A DNA stretch of 64,000 nucleotides from Phlegmacium glaucopus (taxonomy: Eukaryota > Basidiomycota > Agaricomycetes > Agaricales > Cortinariaceae). The DNA lies in the NCBI GenBank assembly GCA_015039465.1, contig MU130079.1, positions 88,150 to 152,149 on the forward strand, read 5' to 3'. The position numbers and the translations under genes were made by a program. Shown here one piece after another: positions 44,353 through 56,099 of the stretch. The stretch's first letter is position 1; every line of letters begins with the position of its first letter. A model generated the notes under the pieces. It was not told the DNA's origin, did no database searches, and saw only the letters and a program-made list of their open reading frames with translations.

Positions 44353-44777
44353 ACCGCATGTTCTATAGAACAAATGAGCTTGTTTTATCAACCATCAGAA
44401 TAGCCAAACTGCCAAACTATTCAACAATAAGGATAAAAACAGATCACAAAACACTTGAAGTCTTGTAGATTCAATTTTATATCATTCTTTTATGTGCTTC
44501 TAACCATTCTCAACCAGGTCGTTCTTTCAATCATAGATTTTGATCAAGATGGAATTAACAAACAATGGCAATGACAAAACCAGCAATAACTCTTTTGGAA
44601 AGGTTGAAGACGCTAACAGGAGGTTGAAGACATTAACAGACCTTCAAATCATTGACGTGTAATTGAAACACAGTTATTATGTAACACTGTTTCATAAAAA
44701 ACAGGACAAGACATAATGTTATTTAATTTTTGTCCTATCATGTATATAGTTCCATGGCAGAAAATTAGGAAATTTTA

Positions 44778-45125
44778 CTACCAGCTAGACCTTTTTGCAA
44801 AGGGCTAGCACAACAGAAATCTTGCAAGAATTTTGTTGTTTTCCAGAAAACCAAAAACTGACAATGGCAAGAAGTAGATATCAACTTTAGTTTATTAGCA
44901 GCTAGAGCCCTTTGCAAGGGGGCCCTAGCACAACAGAAATCTCACAAGAACTTTTGTTGTTTGCCAGAAAACCAAAACAGACGATGGCAAGAAGAAGTGG
45001 ATAGGAGAAATCATCACTTTTAGTTTATTAGCAGCTAAAGCCCTTCGCAAGGGGGCCCTAGCACAACAGAAATCTCGCAAGAATGTTTGTTGTTTGCCAG
45101 AAAACCAAAAGCTGACGACAATAAG
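44778..45125. repeat. Three tandem units of about 120 bp
   Basis: The motif CTAGCACAACAGAAATCT(T/C)(G/A)CAAGAA recurs at about 44808, 44926 and 45057, each preceded by TTAGCAGCTA(G/A)AGCCCTT and followed by TTGTTGTTTxCCAGAAAACCAAAA. Copies are well conserved. Non-coding. Confidence 0.8.
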
Positions 45126-45266
45126 AAGATGAACAGAGTCAAATTTAAACTGACCTAAAGTAGCAGAACATTCAACATGTCACGTTATTTATTTCTCATG
45201 CGATCAGATCATAGATAATAATTTGAATGTGTCACACAATCAGATTAAATGTAGATAAAGATTTGC

Positions 45267-46929
45267 ATGAAATGTTCAGACCTCATGGCTTCTGTTCCCA
45301 TTGTCCACTGTACATTCCGTGTTAGAAATGCCATTGTTTCCTACAAGAATACCTGTGGCGATAGCACACCCAGGACTACCATCAAAGGACAAACTCAAGT
45401 TACAATTGGGAAAACACCAAAGTTTAAAAAGGTAGCTGCAACCAACGACATAGATACTGGTGTTTTGTTGTTCAAAATGGAAGGGGAACAAATACTGCCT
45501 GGAAGTGTAAGTGTTTTGTTACTTTATTTTATCATTTGGTACTCATCATGTCATGTTGCTTGCATTTCTGAATTAAACGATATTTCTAGTGGTGTAGCGG
45601 CTGTTGAAACAGTGGTACAACAATCCTCTGTACTTTGTGTCAGATCAACTCAATATGCACGGAATGTATCGACTTTGAATCAGAAAAGGACAATCCTGAC
45701 CCTATCCTATTCGAATGTCTGTCTTGTTTCTTGAAGAAAAATAAATTTGGTGAATTTGTGGGTTGATTTTAAAATATTGATTATCCATTGATGTGAATAC
45801 ATGTTTTAGCCATTTAAATTCCATAGTACCTCATCAACTAGACAGAATTGGCCTCAGGTGCTAACCACACCACTCGCAATTATCTCAATCCACCTCAAAA
45901 GAATGAACAACACACCTAGTGTCATCACCTATTATCATCTTCTACCCTGGCTTCAGGAGAATCTTGTCCATGTCAATCTCAATTTTAGTTTCCAAAGCTC
46001 GGACAATGATTTTGAGTCTTGTTTAAATACAATGTTGGATAGATTCAAATTTGGTGACCTAAAAGAGTATGTAAAATCTCAATCTCAATATGCTTCATTC
46101 TAAGACCTTATGATCCAGATGGTGTCGCTTTTTGATTTTTATAACATCACATTCTGATCCAAACACTGGATACATACACATAGGACCCAATAATATTGGA
46201 TCGGTTCCAATTGAAGAGGTATAAATTTCGATTTTTAAACTTTTAAATTTAAGCAACGTTTCTGAAATTGTAACTTTAGCTTTTAAATGTTGTTTTTTCA
46301 ACACGCTTTCAAAATATTTTAAGACGTAGCGATTCAAACATTCTGAGTCTCCTCTCCTGTGGCGCTCTGTCAACTCGCGAAGATTCCAAGGGAGCAGTTA
46401 AGGAATTTGCAAACAGGTACAATACTTTCCATTTTTTAAAACATCTGAAATATAATTCAACAGGGAGTTATTTGGCAAAATCATATGTTTTGATCAACCC
46501 AACTTTCAAACATTTTTCATCCATGGATTTGTCATGGATCTTGGGTTACATCATTTCATTTACAATTGTACAAAGCTCAATAATCTTCTCCTTGACCAAC
46601 AGGAATTGGGAGCACATACCAATATTGTTGAGTTTCACCCTCAGAATGTTTCAACCTTCAAATGGAGTCATCCCGGTTCACGACCAATCGGAGTGGGCAT
46701 TTCTAAACAGTGCCACTGCTGTGGTCGGCTCAAAACCATGAATCCGACAGTCAGCATGGATAATTTAAAAGTAGTCCTCAAATGTTTGCAATGCAAATCT
46801 ATGAACACATACAATTTCCCAACTGGTTGGAAATGGGTTCATGGTCCAGCCAAGAGGGATGAGTGTGGTAGTTGGATGGTTTTTGTTGATTCAGAGGAAA
46901 ATACAAATGTGATGGATACAACTTGGTAA
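45267..46929 (+). pseudogene. Unknown multi-exon gene with cysteine clusters
   Basis: Exon 1 reads SVPIVHCTFRVRNAIVS to EGEQILPGS (45508), followed by GTAAGT...TTCTAG (to 45599). A later exon has ILCTLCQINSICTECIDF and FECLSCFLKKNKF, two CxxC pairs each, up to GTGAATTTG (45750). The next exon starts at 45810 (FKFHSTSSTRQNWPQ) and runs to YVKSQSQYASF. Then, with a T-run frameshift, TGYIHIGPNNIGSVPIEE. After GTACAAT...CAACAG (46416-46462) a frame to 46929 contains HTNIVEFHPQNVSTFKW, CHCCGRLK, VLKCLQCKSMNTYNF and KRDECGSWMVFVD, then GTAAGTTG. Repeated CxxC suggests zinc binding. The family is not recognised, and a stop and frameshift suggest decay. Confidence 0.45.
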
Positions 46930-47742
46930 GTTGAACATTTTATACTTCAATTGTTTCGTTAATGACAATCTATTCCAACATTTTATACTTCAACAATGTA
47001 GAATCTGTTAACCTGTAACTCTTTGTACTCAACCCATTTCATTACTCTTGATATCTTGTTCCTTCATGCAATATAACTATTTGGTCTTCTTTACATATGG
47101 TGTCTTTCTACCCTTTGTAATTTCACCAATTCTTCACATTTATGCTGTGTCACATATCTTGTTTTGATCTTATGATTTGTGATCAATAACAAAGAAGAAA
47201 GGAGAAAAAAACAAGACAGAACTATTATTAATAAACAAATTATTTCTGTTATCGGTGTCGAGAAAATGAACAAGCAAACAAAGGCAAACAAATCGATGTT
47301 GGCACCTTCTTGTTGTCCTATATTTGTTGCTAAAGCCTATAGCCATAGATTTTCAATTGTTGACTGTTAAGATGAATATGAAAAGATACAAATTTGGTAT
47401 CTCTTTATTCAGTAGGCAATGGAAGGTATACAAAACTGATAGGGACAACGGTCAGACTATTTATGGGTTGAATTAAAGCAAAAAAAAGGTGAAGTGAATC
47501 AGATGACTATATAGAATGCCAACAAGGGGAACCATGTTACATGTCAACACCAGAAGATGATAAAAGGTAAATAAGAACAAAGGAAAAGTTATATCAGGCA
47601 ACTCAAAAATATTTGATGGAAAATGTAGGGATAATCCAACACTCCAAATTGAAGACAAAAAAATGAAATTCAAAGATATGGTGTGCCAAGCACAATGACA
47701 AAGAGAATGCTGGTAGCAAGATGTACATTTGTTATGTCATCC
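46930..47742. other. Spacer, nothing recognised
   Basis: AT-rich sequence between two convergent gene remnants. The short frames here have no protein-like composition. Confidence 0.4.
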
Positions 47743-47872
47743 GATTACTTCTTATATGAAGAAACACTATGACCAACTATAACGCAGGAACCAGTGGGTA
47801 TCTCCCCAGGGAAAGTAGGAAGCACATTGCCAAGGTCATTGAAATTGATGTCTTCATTAATATTGACATTTT

Positions 47873-48284
47873 TGTTAGGGCAACTGTGACGCTGACTTAG
47901 CCAAGCTAGCAGGGGATCCAAAGTTAATAATATTTCAGAAAAGATATCTACAAGTGACTTACCTAGCAGGGGATCCAAAGAGGAAAGGATGGGGATCCCT
48001 GCTAGGCTGGGGGTATTTAAGTACTAATATGGACATAACAGAGATATAAAATAAATAAAGGAATGATACGATAATAATTAATTAATTAAATAAGAAGTGG
48101 TGTGATATGAAAAATAGAAATAAAAGATGGAGCGAACCGGAGGATCGGAGTCAGAACGGAGTTATGGGGTTCTGGAGTAAACTGGTGACGGAAGCGGAGT
48201 TGGATGGAAGGTCGGAGGTTGTCGGAAAGGCGGAATGTATGATTCTGAGGTTGAGGTTTGGGTTGAAATTGGGTGTCCCTAACA
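47873..48284. mobile_element. Solo LTR, family T, copy 2 (412 bp)
   Basis: Inverted relative to copy 1 at 4569-4980 and of identical length. The ends are TGTTAGGG and GTGTCCCTAACA. The perfect 5-bp target duplication is ATTTT (47868-47872, 48285-48289). It interrupts a minus-strand coding frame that rejoins without error when the LTR and one ATTTT are disregarded. Confidence 0.92.
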
Positions 48285-48715
48285 ATTTTGGCCGTCAAAA
48301 ACTGGGACTGATATCAAATTAATAACATCCAATAGTTTATGCATAAAAGATATACTGATATCTGTGAAATATAATGCACCACAAGCACGTTCAACAGGAG
48401 TATTGTTTGTCTTGGCACAGCGACCAGAAAGAGGACTAAGACTAGTGTCTGGAAAGTTCAGAGGCGCAGAAATGCTCTCCAGCAAAGTCAAAAATGATAG
48501 TGCTGATTTGTAAACCTGTGCGATCATCTTGGGCTCATCAAATATTGTGGTGATAAAACAGCAGTAGTGTTCCCACTCTTGACCATGGAATAAGATGCTG
48601 ATCAACTTATAGGTCTTTCCTTTGGCATGGATCAGGCTCAAATCAGTACAGTATCCAGTAATGATGGCCACAGCAGGTTTCTTTCCAATGAAGGCTTCAT
48701 GATGGTGATGTACCT

Positions 48716-49700
48716 GCGGTGGGGACAGACTGTTGAGAATTGGGGCATGACCAAATTAGGAAAGGCCACCGTGAACAAAGCGGGATGGGTGACCATGCCA
48801 CAGATGCTGCCACATCCATTGTACCACCGTAATATAAATACTTCACATTTATGTAGACAAACCTCAGTTGTTATATCAGTGACTGAGGTACGATATCTTC
48901 TTCCATTTCTTTACTTTCTTCACTTACTTATATTTACTGTACCTAGTGTCACCATCATTATCTAGGTACAGTAGACTAATCTATAGTCGTTATATCAGTG
49001 ACTGAGTGTCACCATCATTATCTAGGATCTAGATTCCAACACAGACCGCAAGTAGTACATAGTTTGTGGGGTTGATGTAGTTCTCTTCAATAGGTGAAAG
49101 TGAGGTTTTATGAGGTGTGAAGGTTCACTTTAAAGTGCGAGATGATGTGCAGAAAAAGGCGAAGTGTGCAGGATGATTTTAAAGGAGTGCAAGAGTAGCT
49201 TAGTACAATGTTCCAAAGGTGGGATCAAAACTGTGGTAATTTCATCTGTCCTCCTCTCTGTTACCCTACTTGCTACTGCTAATAATATAGTAACTAGCAA
49301 TAGCTAAGTGCGGAAAGGTGAAACAAGAATGTAAAATGTAGGTTAAAGTGGAGTCACATGGATCCGGTAAATTGGTAATGAAACATAGGAGATAAGAGCT
49401 GAATAAAGGAGACAAGATAAAAATATAGGTGATGAGTAATACAGTCACCTGAGTGACCTTTGTTTGAGTCATGTTTAATGATTGCAAGAACAGCTGGCAA
49501 CTGCGAATGATAATGTGAATGTTGGTGATGACTGCAAGTATCTGCAATGATCTGCAAGTATTCTGCAATGATCTGCAAGTATGTGCAATGATCTGCAATG
49601 ATCTGCAATGATCTGCAAGTATCTGCAACGATATGTGAGCATCTGCAAGTATCTGTGAACATCTGCAGGTATACTGCAAAGGTTGTGAAACTGTGAAAAT
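48716..49700 (+). mobile_element. LTR-like element, variant S2, interrupted by a solo LTR
   Basis: It begins TGATGTACCTGCGGTGGGG and continues after the insertion at 48731-49041 with CCGCAAGTAGTACATAG, matching 18541-19873 including the ATCTGCAATG minisatellite (49540-49680). The right end is shorter than in the sister copy, or diverged. A possible 4-bp duplication ATGG flanks it (48712-48715 and about 49699-49702). Confidence 0.65.
48731..49041. mobile_element. Solo LTR, family U (311 bp)
   Basis: It begins TGTTGAGAATTGGGGC and ends GATTCCAACA (TGTTG...CAACA), flanked by the 5-bp duplication CAGAC (48726-48730, 49042-49046). It is inserted in element S2. Inside, GTTATATCAGTGACTGAG and GTGTCACCATCATTATCTAG each occur twice. 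No genes. Confidence 0.85.
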
Positions 49701-49857
49701 GGTGCATTTCATTAAATATAGATGTAGCATATTTACCATGAAGGAGGAAGATTCTTGTATTGTGGACGCAAATGGATGTCTTGAACATCGACAAAAAGGG
49801 ATTCATCCTTTTCTGGCAAGGATCTATAGACAGAGTTAATTGAATAATATAAATTGC

Positions 49858-50830
49858 ATCCTGATAATGTTACTTGATAGTGAAATTATCAAAATCTTCA
49901 AGATAAACCTTCTTTGGTTTTGAGGGGGGTACAGGCATAACATTTTTTGTGTTAATGTCAATAAACAGATCCTCATCACCATCATCTGCAATATGACTCT
50001 TTGATCCTCTGGTAAATTTATTGTCATGTTTACTGATTTGGCTGCAAATTCAATGGGGTCAGCACTTATGTTGTAAAAAAGAAATAAATGTATTACTCAC
50101 CGAGACTTGCCAAAAGCAAGTTGCATCTCTTCCTCATCCCAATCATCAGATATCTCATCTTCATCTTTGTCATTTTCAGCTTTGATATCAGAATGGACAT
50201 TAATCTCTGATTTCACCTTTCCTTTCTGGGGACATGAAGGAGTAGAAATCTGTGCAGAATGCTGTATACCACACGATGGCGATGCAATTCTGATCCAAAC
50301 CATCAGTAAACAAATGTTATTATTGAAATGAATTTTTACTCAGCATCAATCTCATCAGTGTCATGTTCATGGAAACATAATTTCTTCTTTAACGGTACAT
50401 TGGCTGTAACATTGATATCCTCACTGTTATCTGGAATCAACTTTTTTTTTGACTAAATTTGCAATAAAATATTGTTAGTATAAAATGGATACAATATCTG
50501 ATACTCACATTCCAGTCACACTCCATGTTGTTATCCTGTCTACGTTGGATACAGAATCATTGATATGATTGGCCAGTTTCCCATGAAAATTTGTGCTAAA
50601 CAATTAGTATCAGTATTAAAGTACTAGAATACACTCACAATGTGTCTTGTTCTCTATGGATGTTAATCAGCTGATATTCAAATCACATCATATGTAGGAA
50701 GCTTACCGTTTAGTTTTTCCTTTTGGAACTGGTCTATTAAAATGCACTGTCATCAAGGAAAGCAATAAATAAATGTATATATATACCATGCTGCAGAATT
50801 CTTTGCCTGTATATCAACGCTAAACAATAA
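49858..50830 (-). CDS. Unknown multi-exon gene, acidic C-terminal half
   Basis: Minus-strand exon-like pieces, each followed by a consensus donor, are: HFNRPVPKGKTKR (then GTAAGC), LINIHREQDTL (GTGAGTG), NFHGKLANHINDSVSN...TTWSVTG (GTGAGT), KKLIPDNSEDINVTANVPL...DTDEIDA (GTAAAA), IASPSCGIQHSAQ...KSEINVHSDIKAEND and DEISDDWDEEEMQLAFGKSR (GTGAGTAAT at 50096). The last exon reads SKSHIADDGDEDLFIDINTK and KKVYLEDFDNFTIK with a stop at about 49872. Small exons, short introns, a basic N-terminal piece and acidic stretches suggest a nuclear protein. The family is not recognised. The 5' end is uncertain. Confidence 0.45.
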
Positions 50831-50839
50831 AGGTCAAAA

Positions 50840-51420
50840 AAAACACAGAATAGTAAGATGAGGATGTCACAATTTGAGAGCACCATTATCAGAACCCACA
50901 GGAGATACAGATCATTCTTTTTGCTTAGAGATACACATTGGCCATGTTGACATGAGAAGATATTATGAGTGGTATAGGAAGGAAGACAGTAAACACAATC
51001 TTTAAATAAGTGGAATCACTACTATTTAATCTATGGTGTACATACAATAAAACCAAATACAAGGGTGGTATTGAATGGCCTGTGTGTTTAACAATAAAAG
51101 CACTGCTAGCCAGATCATGGCCTTAGCATCTCAACAGCACTATCCCAACCACTAATTTGAAAATTGGTATATAGAAAATCCACAGAAAAGCTCGAAGTAT
51201 TTACGAGTAAAGTATTGTTAGACATCAGCCCTGAAAACTAGATCCGAAGACTGGATACCAATAGAATACCAATAATACAGACCGTTGATACACTGTCAGT
51301 ACGCTAGGTGCTGTACTAACTGAGGTGTGATGTGGTTTGGGGCTTTGGTGGCCTAAACACTGAGTCAAGTATATGCAGAAAGGTTCCAACTAAGGTAGGG
51401 TGACGAGATATGAGATGAGT
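50840..51420. other. Spacer, nothing recognised
   Basis: AT-rich sequence without a coding frame or clear repeat. Confidence 0.4.
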
Positions 51421-51429
51421 GAAACAAGG

Positions 51430-52570
51430 AGCGATGTAATGACAAAAGGGCAATGAAGTAACGATGTGGCGACGCAGTGACAAAGGGGAGACGCAGTGAC
51501 AAAGGGGTGACGTAGTAACGAAGTATAGTTGCTGTATGGGCAACTCACAGTAAAAATGCAATGAAATGAAGGCAAACGACAAGAGAGACAATGACAAGAC
51601 TTAACTCCATACTCTGGAGAGAGAGGCGAATCCCTTCCTCTTGTTCTGTAACTAAGTTACATGGGTTTTTATAGTAGAGGTGATTAGAATAAATGGGGAA
51701 ATGAAGCACAAGGTGTGTGGAGTAAATAGCATCAAAAGCATAAGGAGTTAAGTGAGAAAATACAAAAAGTCACACCATAAGATAAAAGGAGCATGGAGAA
51801 TAACTGGTAGCTAGGTAACAGTAAAATAATGCAAACATGATTTTGGCATGGTGAGGGGATGCATAAAAGTAGGAATGATAGGAAATCAAAAGAAGCGAAG
51901 TGATGCGCAGCATGGGCGACTTTTAGGAAAATGGGTAATGATGAAGATGGTGAACAGGGTGGAAAGGGTGATGTAGCAACAAGAGGGGTGACATAAGACT
52001 GAAAGGTGTGACATAGTGACAAGGGCAATGTGGCAATGAGAGGGGCAATATGAGGTCTTTACTCTCCCCCACACATTCCGAGCGGGTCCGAGCGGGTCCG
52101 AGCGAACTCCGAGCAGAATCCGAGCAGAATCCGACCATATTCTGACCAATTTTACATCAAATTCATTATAACCACCTAGCATCAATATACTGCCCTAACC
52201 TCTTAAATAAACCTTAATCCTAACCCTAAATAGACTCTAACCAAACCTTAACCTAACCCTAAATGAGGTCAGAAGTTGGTCAGAATTTGGTCGGATTGCT
52301 CGGAATTTGGTCGGAATTTGGTCAGAATTTGCTCGGATTGCTCGGATTGCTTGGACCTGCTTGGACTTGCTTGGACTTGCTCGGAATGTGTGGGGGAGGG
52401 TAAAGTACTGGGCAATATGGCGACTAGAAGGGCGACATAGTGACTAGAGGGGCGACATGGCGACTAGAGGGGCGACATGGCGACTAGAGGGGCGACATGG
52501 CGACTAGAGGGGCGATGTAGCGATGAGAGGGGCGACGTAGCGACTAGAGGGGCGACATGGCGACAAAAGG
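51430..52570. repeat. GCGAC/GTGAC-rich minisatellite region
   Basis: Short units such as GTGACAAAGGGG (51470-51530) and a 20-bp unit GGCGACATGGCGACTAGAGG (52430-52560, about seven copies) mark this as minisatellite DNA. The frames across it (for example 51316-52185 and 52464-52796 on the minus strand) read the repeats and are not genes. MITE G2 is inserted at 52053-52409. Confidence 0.8.
52053..52409. mobile_element. MITE family F, copy 2 (357 bp)
   Basis: The left end CTTTACTCTCCCCCACACAT and the right end (inverse CTTTACCCTCCCCCACACAT) are flanked by a perfect 10-bp duplication GGGCAATATG (52043-52052, 52410-52419). The arms are degenerate tandem units (CCGAGCGGGTCCGAGC; GGTCGGAATTT). The centre is telomere-like (CCTAACCCTAAATAG, CCTAACCCTAAATGAG). 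It is the same design as 42586-44352. Confidence 0.9.
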
Positions 52571-53450
52571 GCAATTCCAGTTGGTAGAGCATAGCCATGT
52601 TCATCAGCATAAGGGGACGTCGGTCTGGGCAGTGGACGTGCCTACGACTCTTAGACGAGTGAGCATTACCAAATATGAAAAAAGCATGACTATACACGTG
52701 ACCGATGGTGAAAGGAAGCGAAAGGGAGGCAGAACACATAATGTCGTCCGGGTACTGCCGGAAAAGGGGGCGATCATACAAGCGAAATATAGCCAAGGCA
52801 TTTAGGAAGCTTCTAGGACAGTAGGGGCGATGACCAAATAGCCAGAGACTTATCTATGCAATAAAACAGCAAATAGTCGGTGTACGAGGCAACGTGGAGC
52901 GATGTCGCTGCCAAAAATGCAAAAAACAAAGGCAGGGAACCAGCATGTTCATCACCATCACCATTCTTTTGCCCAAACAAATGTTATGAATCCAATGGAG
53001 ATCATTGTTAAATCATTATATTATTCACATGGACAAATTTAAAGTATTTAACACTAATGATGCTAAATTCACACAAGGTTCCATGATTTAAATTACCAGT
53101 GCTAACAAAAAGTGGAGAAATGGTTAACGGACTCCAAAACTAATAGAATATGCTGTTCTGAGAACATAATGGATCAGATTATTTAGGAATTATTCACATA
53201 AAGACAAAACAACAACCTAATAGTATTCCTCTCATTGTGTTTCCATTCATCAGTAACATGGACAAAAATTATGATAGCTTTGCTGCAAGTAAGTTCTGTT
53301 CTACATAGTCAAATAAAGATTTCTCATCCAGTATAAATAGAGACCACACTTTCAAAAATTTCTACAGAATATCTCAAGGGAAATGAAGACAATACTGTCA
53401 GATATGATCACCTATCACTTTTCAAGGCCAGGCCTATCTGTGTAATATTC
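52570..53450. other. Spacer with a weak open frame
   Basis: A plus frame 52557-52805 (VEHSHVHQHKGTSVWAVDV) has mixed composition but no recognisable domain or splice sites and begins within the minisatellite. I do not call it a gene. Confidence 0.3.
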
Positions 53451-53459
53451 AGATAACTT

Positions 53460-54900
53460 TTGTGTTGATCAATTGCAGTCTGAAGGGATACCAAATGTGT
53501 CCTTTTGGGAATCCTATGACCTACAGGCTAGTGAAGATTGGAGAGGGATCATCAGAATTTGAAGAAGCAACATTTACGGTTCACAGTGTTATACTTGATA
53601 AGGACCTCCCACCAATCTGGCTTGACATGTATGATGCATTTTTATTTCACTTTCATCGTGGTGATCACATTTCCATAGCCATACGCTAAGAGATGAACAG
53701 AGCAAGAACAGATATGCAAAATTTATATGACAATATGTCACTGTGACAGGTATTGGCCTTGAAGAGTTCAGCAAAGTACTATCGGGACTCACAAGAGTAC
53801 ATCAATATTTTGAAGATTTATTACCAGCTAACAAGCTCAAACAATTGGAACCATTTTCCATTAACGGCAACCTCACATTAGCCTGTCATACAAGATATTT
53901 TCAATCACATCATCATTGCCAATCAGCAGATCCACCTCCCTTTGGGCCAGGGGTAGATCCAAATGATGATATAAAGCAAATTGGCGGTGACCTATATATC
54001 CACACAGAAGATAATGTTGTTCAATATCTTGCAAGGAAGATTGAAACAGGACAGTCATTGAAGTAAGTTTACTTTGGAAACTATGGACCCAATGATCTTA
54101 CTTGAACAATAGATATACCAACATACATCCCATCCAATTCCAGAGAGGTGATATTGTCAAAGTCACTATTTCTTTTTTTTGTGTTCAAACTTGATTCAGC
54201 AAGTTAAGTGATGCCAAAGTTCAGTTCAGTTCAGTTCAGCAGCATTTTTTGCTGAACTGAGAACTGAACTGACTAAGTTTTTCCTGAACTGAACTGAACT
54301 GTTAAAGAACTGGTTCAAACTAAATTGAACTGAAGAACTGTTATAAATTCTATATTTTACCCATTATTGGAAATTTTATGGTCCAAGGACCATCCTTAGG
54401 CCTTAGGCACTTAATTTCTACTCATGTATGATCTCAGGACCCCTTGAGAATATATAACACCACTGATTTGTATTTATGCTCCAAAATGGATAATGCTAAT
54501 ATATAACATAATCACATCATATACCAAGTCTGGCCATTATCTCCTTGCTCAATCATTGTTTTACTCCCAAAAGGACTTCCAAATCATTTGTACATCACTA
54601 AAGAACTAATTTCCAGGAAACATAAATCAATATATGGGAATTTCTCATCCTTCCAGGACCTATCAGTTCAGCAGTTCAGTTCAGTTCGAACTGGATGAAC
54701 TGCCAATTCTCCAGATGCCTGAACTGAACTGAACTTTTCAGTTCAGTTCAGTTCAGTTCAGTTCAGTCAGTTCAGGTTCAGTGAGTCAGTTCAGAACTGA
54801 ACTTTGGCATCACTAGACAAGTTCAAGATGATGACAGCGTTAAGGATGTTACCATTGCTTGATGACAAATTCTGACAAGTATGAATTTTTACCCATTTTG
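53460..54900 (+). pseudogene. Unknown multi-exon gene with a MITE in its 3' part
   Basis: After a TTGCAG acceptor (53479) the frame reads SLKGYQMCPFGNPMTYRLVK and SSEFEEATFTVHSVILDKDL, then PPIWLDMYDAFLFHFHRGDH, with a stop at 53689. A second frame (53743-54063) reads TGIGLEEFSKVLSGL, ANKLKQLEPFSINGNLTL, ADPPPFGPGVDPNDDIKQ and EDNVVQYLARKIETGQSL up to GTAAGTTTAC. Downstream, after a TTCAG acceptor at about 54199, a short exon (QVQDDDSVKDVTIA) is split by MITE D. The family is not recognised. The stop between the two main parts may be an unrecognised intron. Confidence 0.4.
54206..54815. mobile_element. hAT-type MITE, family G, copy D (610 bp)
   Basis: The ends are AAGTGATGCCAAAGTTCAG and CTTTGGCATCACTA, and the 8-bp duplications are AGCAAGTT (54198-54205) and GACAAGTT (54816-54823), 6 of 8 matching. 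The middle is almost identical to copy C (19106-19700), and the AGTTC array at the right end is a few units longer. The insertion lies in or beside an exon of the gene at 53460. Confidence 0.85.
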
Positions 54901-55410
54901 ATGATCGAAGAATATTTCTGATTGTACGCTACAGAAAGCACAGGAACATGAGGTCAAAGATTTACTTACCCCAAGACTTGAAAATGTACATATGAAGTGT
55001 TGTCTTGTGGAAACAGAGGACATGCCTACCTCAGTAAAATTCTCATGTATGGATCTGACCTAATTATTGTTATATTGAAATAAATATATAAATAATAATA
55101 ATTGCTTGTTAATGTATCAAATTAAAGTGACATATCCATCTCTAACTTGACTATCGTGTTGAACATTTGGACTATCTTAATCCATAAAGGTATTACATCA
55201 AAGTTAACAATAGTTGCAGAGAGACAGTGATCACAGTTGTATCATGAGTACACTTATGTAAGTTGAGATAATTATTTTGCCTAGCATTACTATTCAATCC
55301 CACCGAGCTGAGCAACCAGATAAATATATATCAACATGCCATTCCTAACGGCTAATTATTTACAGTTGTTTATAAACAATAAGCACCAACTGGTTTTTAT
55401 GTACCGGCAT
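54900..55410. other. Spacer, nothing recognised
   Basis: AT-rich sequence without coding sense. Confidence 0.4.
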
Positions 55411-55412
55411 TA

Positions 55413-56097
55413 GGGGAATTCAAAGTAAATGAAGCAACGGTTTCAAAACCATTCACTTTTGTTGATGAGATTTTGAAGCAGTTCAACTTTGATCCGTTGA
55501 GTAACCATGACTTTACTTTAATTTTGAAGTAACTTCAAATCCAGTGGGGTTTAAAACACATCAAGACACTCTGATGATGGAGTCGTTATGATGAGACGAC
55601 AAGGCATAGATAGAGATGTAGATAGCATATACAAACTTTATCCCCTCCCATCAGTCAACTGATTGACATGCCTCATATCACAGAACGTCAGTAAAATGCA
55701 AATGCACTTCTTGATACAGTTCTTGACCTTGGAATTGGCAACTTTAGCCTTTTCTACAATGAGCTGGGCCTTAAATAGGCTGGTAGGTAATGGAGGTGGT
55801 AAATCAGTCATAGATAGAGTAAATTATATTTCAGGTTATTAAGATTAAATGTAAATGAGAGACTGAAAGGCAAAGACTCATAGACTCAATAAACACATCA
55901 CATTGACAGTCATTTCCAGGGCAATTCAAACGCTGCTGCAACCAGGTCTCCCTGACCATCATCTCCCTGACCATCAGAAAAAGTAAAGTTGCAACAATTT
56001 GAAGCCACTGGTTTACATCATTTGATGGAAAAGTGACTAAAAAGAGAAAGTGAAGCAATGGTTTTGATACCACTGCTTTGTTTACTTTGAATTCCCC
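55413..56097. mobile_element. TA-flanked MITE with GGGGAATTC ends (685 bp)
   Basis: The inverted ends GGGGAATTCAAAGTAAA (left) and TTTACTTTGAATTCCCC (right) are perfect over 17 bp, and similarity continues inward (GAAGCAACGGTTTCAAAACC against its inverse). TA is on both sides (55411-55412, 56098-56099). TA duplications fit Tc1/mariner-type transposition. No coding capacity. Confidence 0.8.
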
Positions 56098-56099
56098 TA

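Larger units (their letters stand above)
47743..49835 (-). pseudogene. Unknown gene interrupted by nested LTRs
   Basis: An upstream exon (about 49835-49737) reads YRSLPEKDESLFVDVQDIHL and RPQYKNLPPSW up to GTAAATATG. The next part resumes at 48715 and reads FIGKKPAVAIITGYC, LIHAKGKTYKLISILFHGQE, SAPLNFPDTSLSPLSG, GALYFTDISISFMHKLL and SVPVFDGQN (48285). After the solo LTR at 47873-48284 it continues in frame with VNINEDINFNDLGN, PTGSCVIVGHSVSSYKK and a stop at 47743. The S2 element at 48716 lies in or next to an intron. Function unknown. Apart from the insertions the frame is intact, so the insertions are recent or the gene was under selection until then. Confidence 0.5.

Noticed and set aside
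51316..52796. Several minus-strand frames rich in Ser, Pro, Leu and His
   Set aside because: They read through minisatellite units (GCGAC/GTGAC types) and across a MITE boundary, so they are repeat artefacts.
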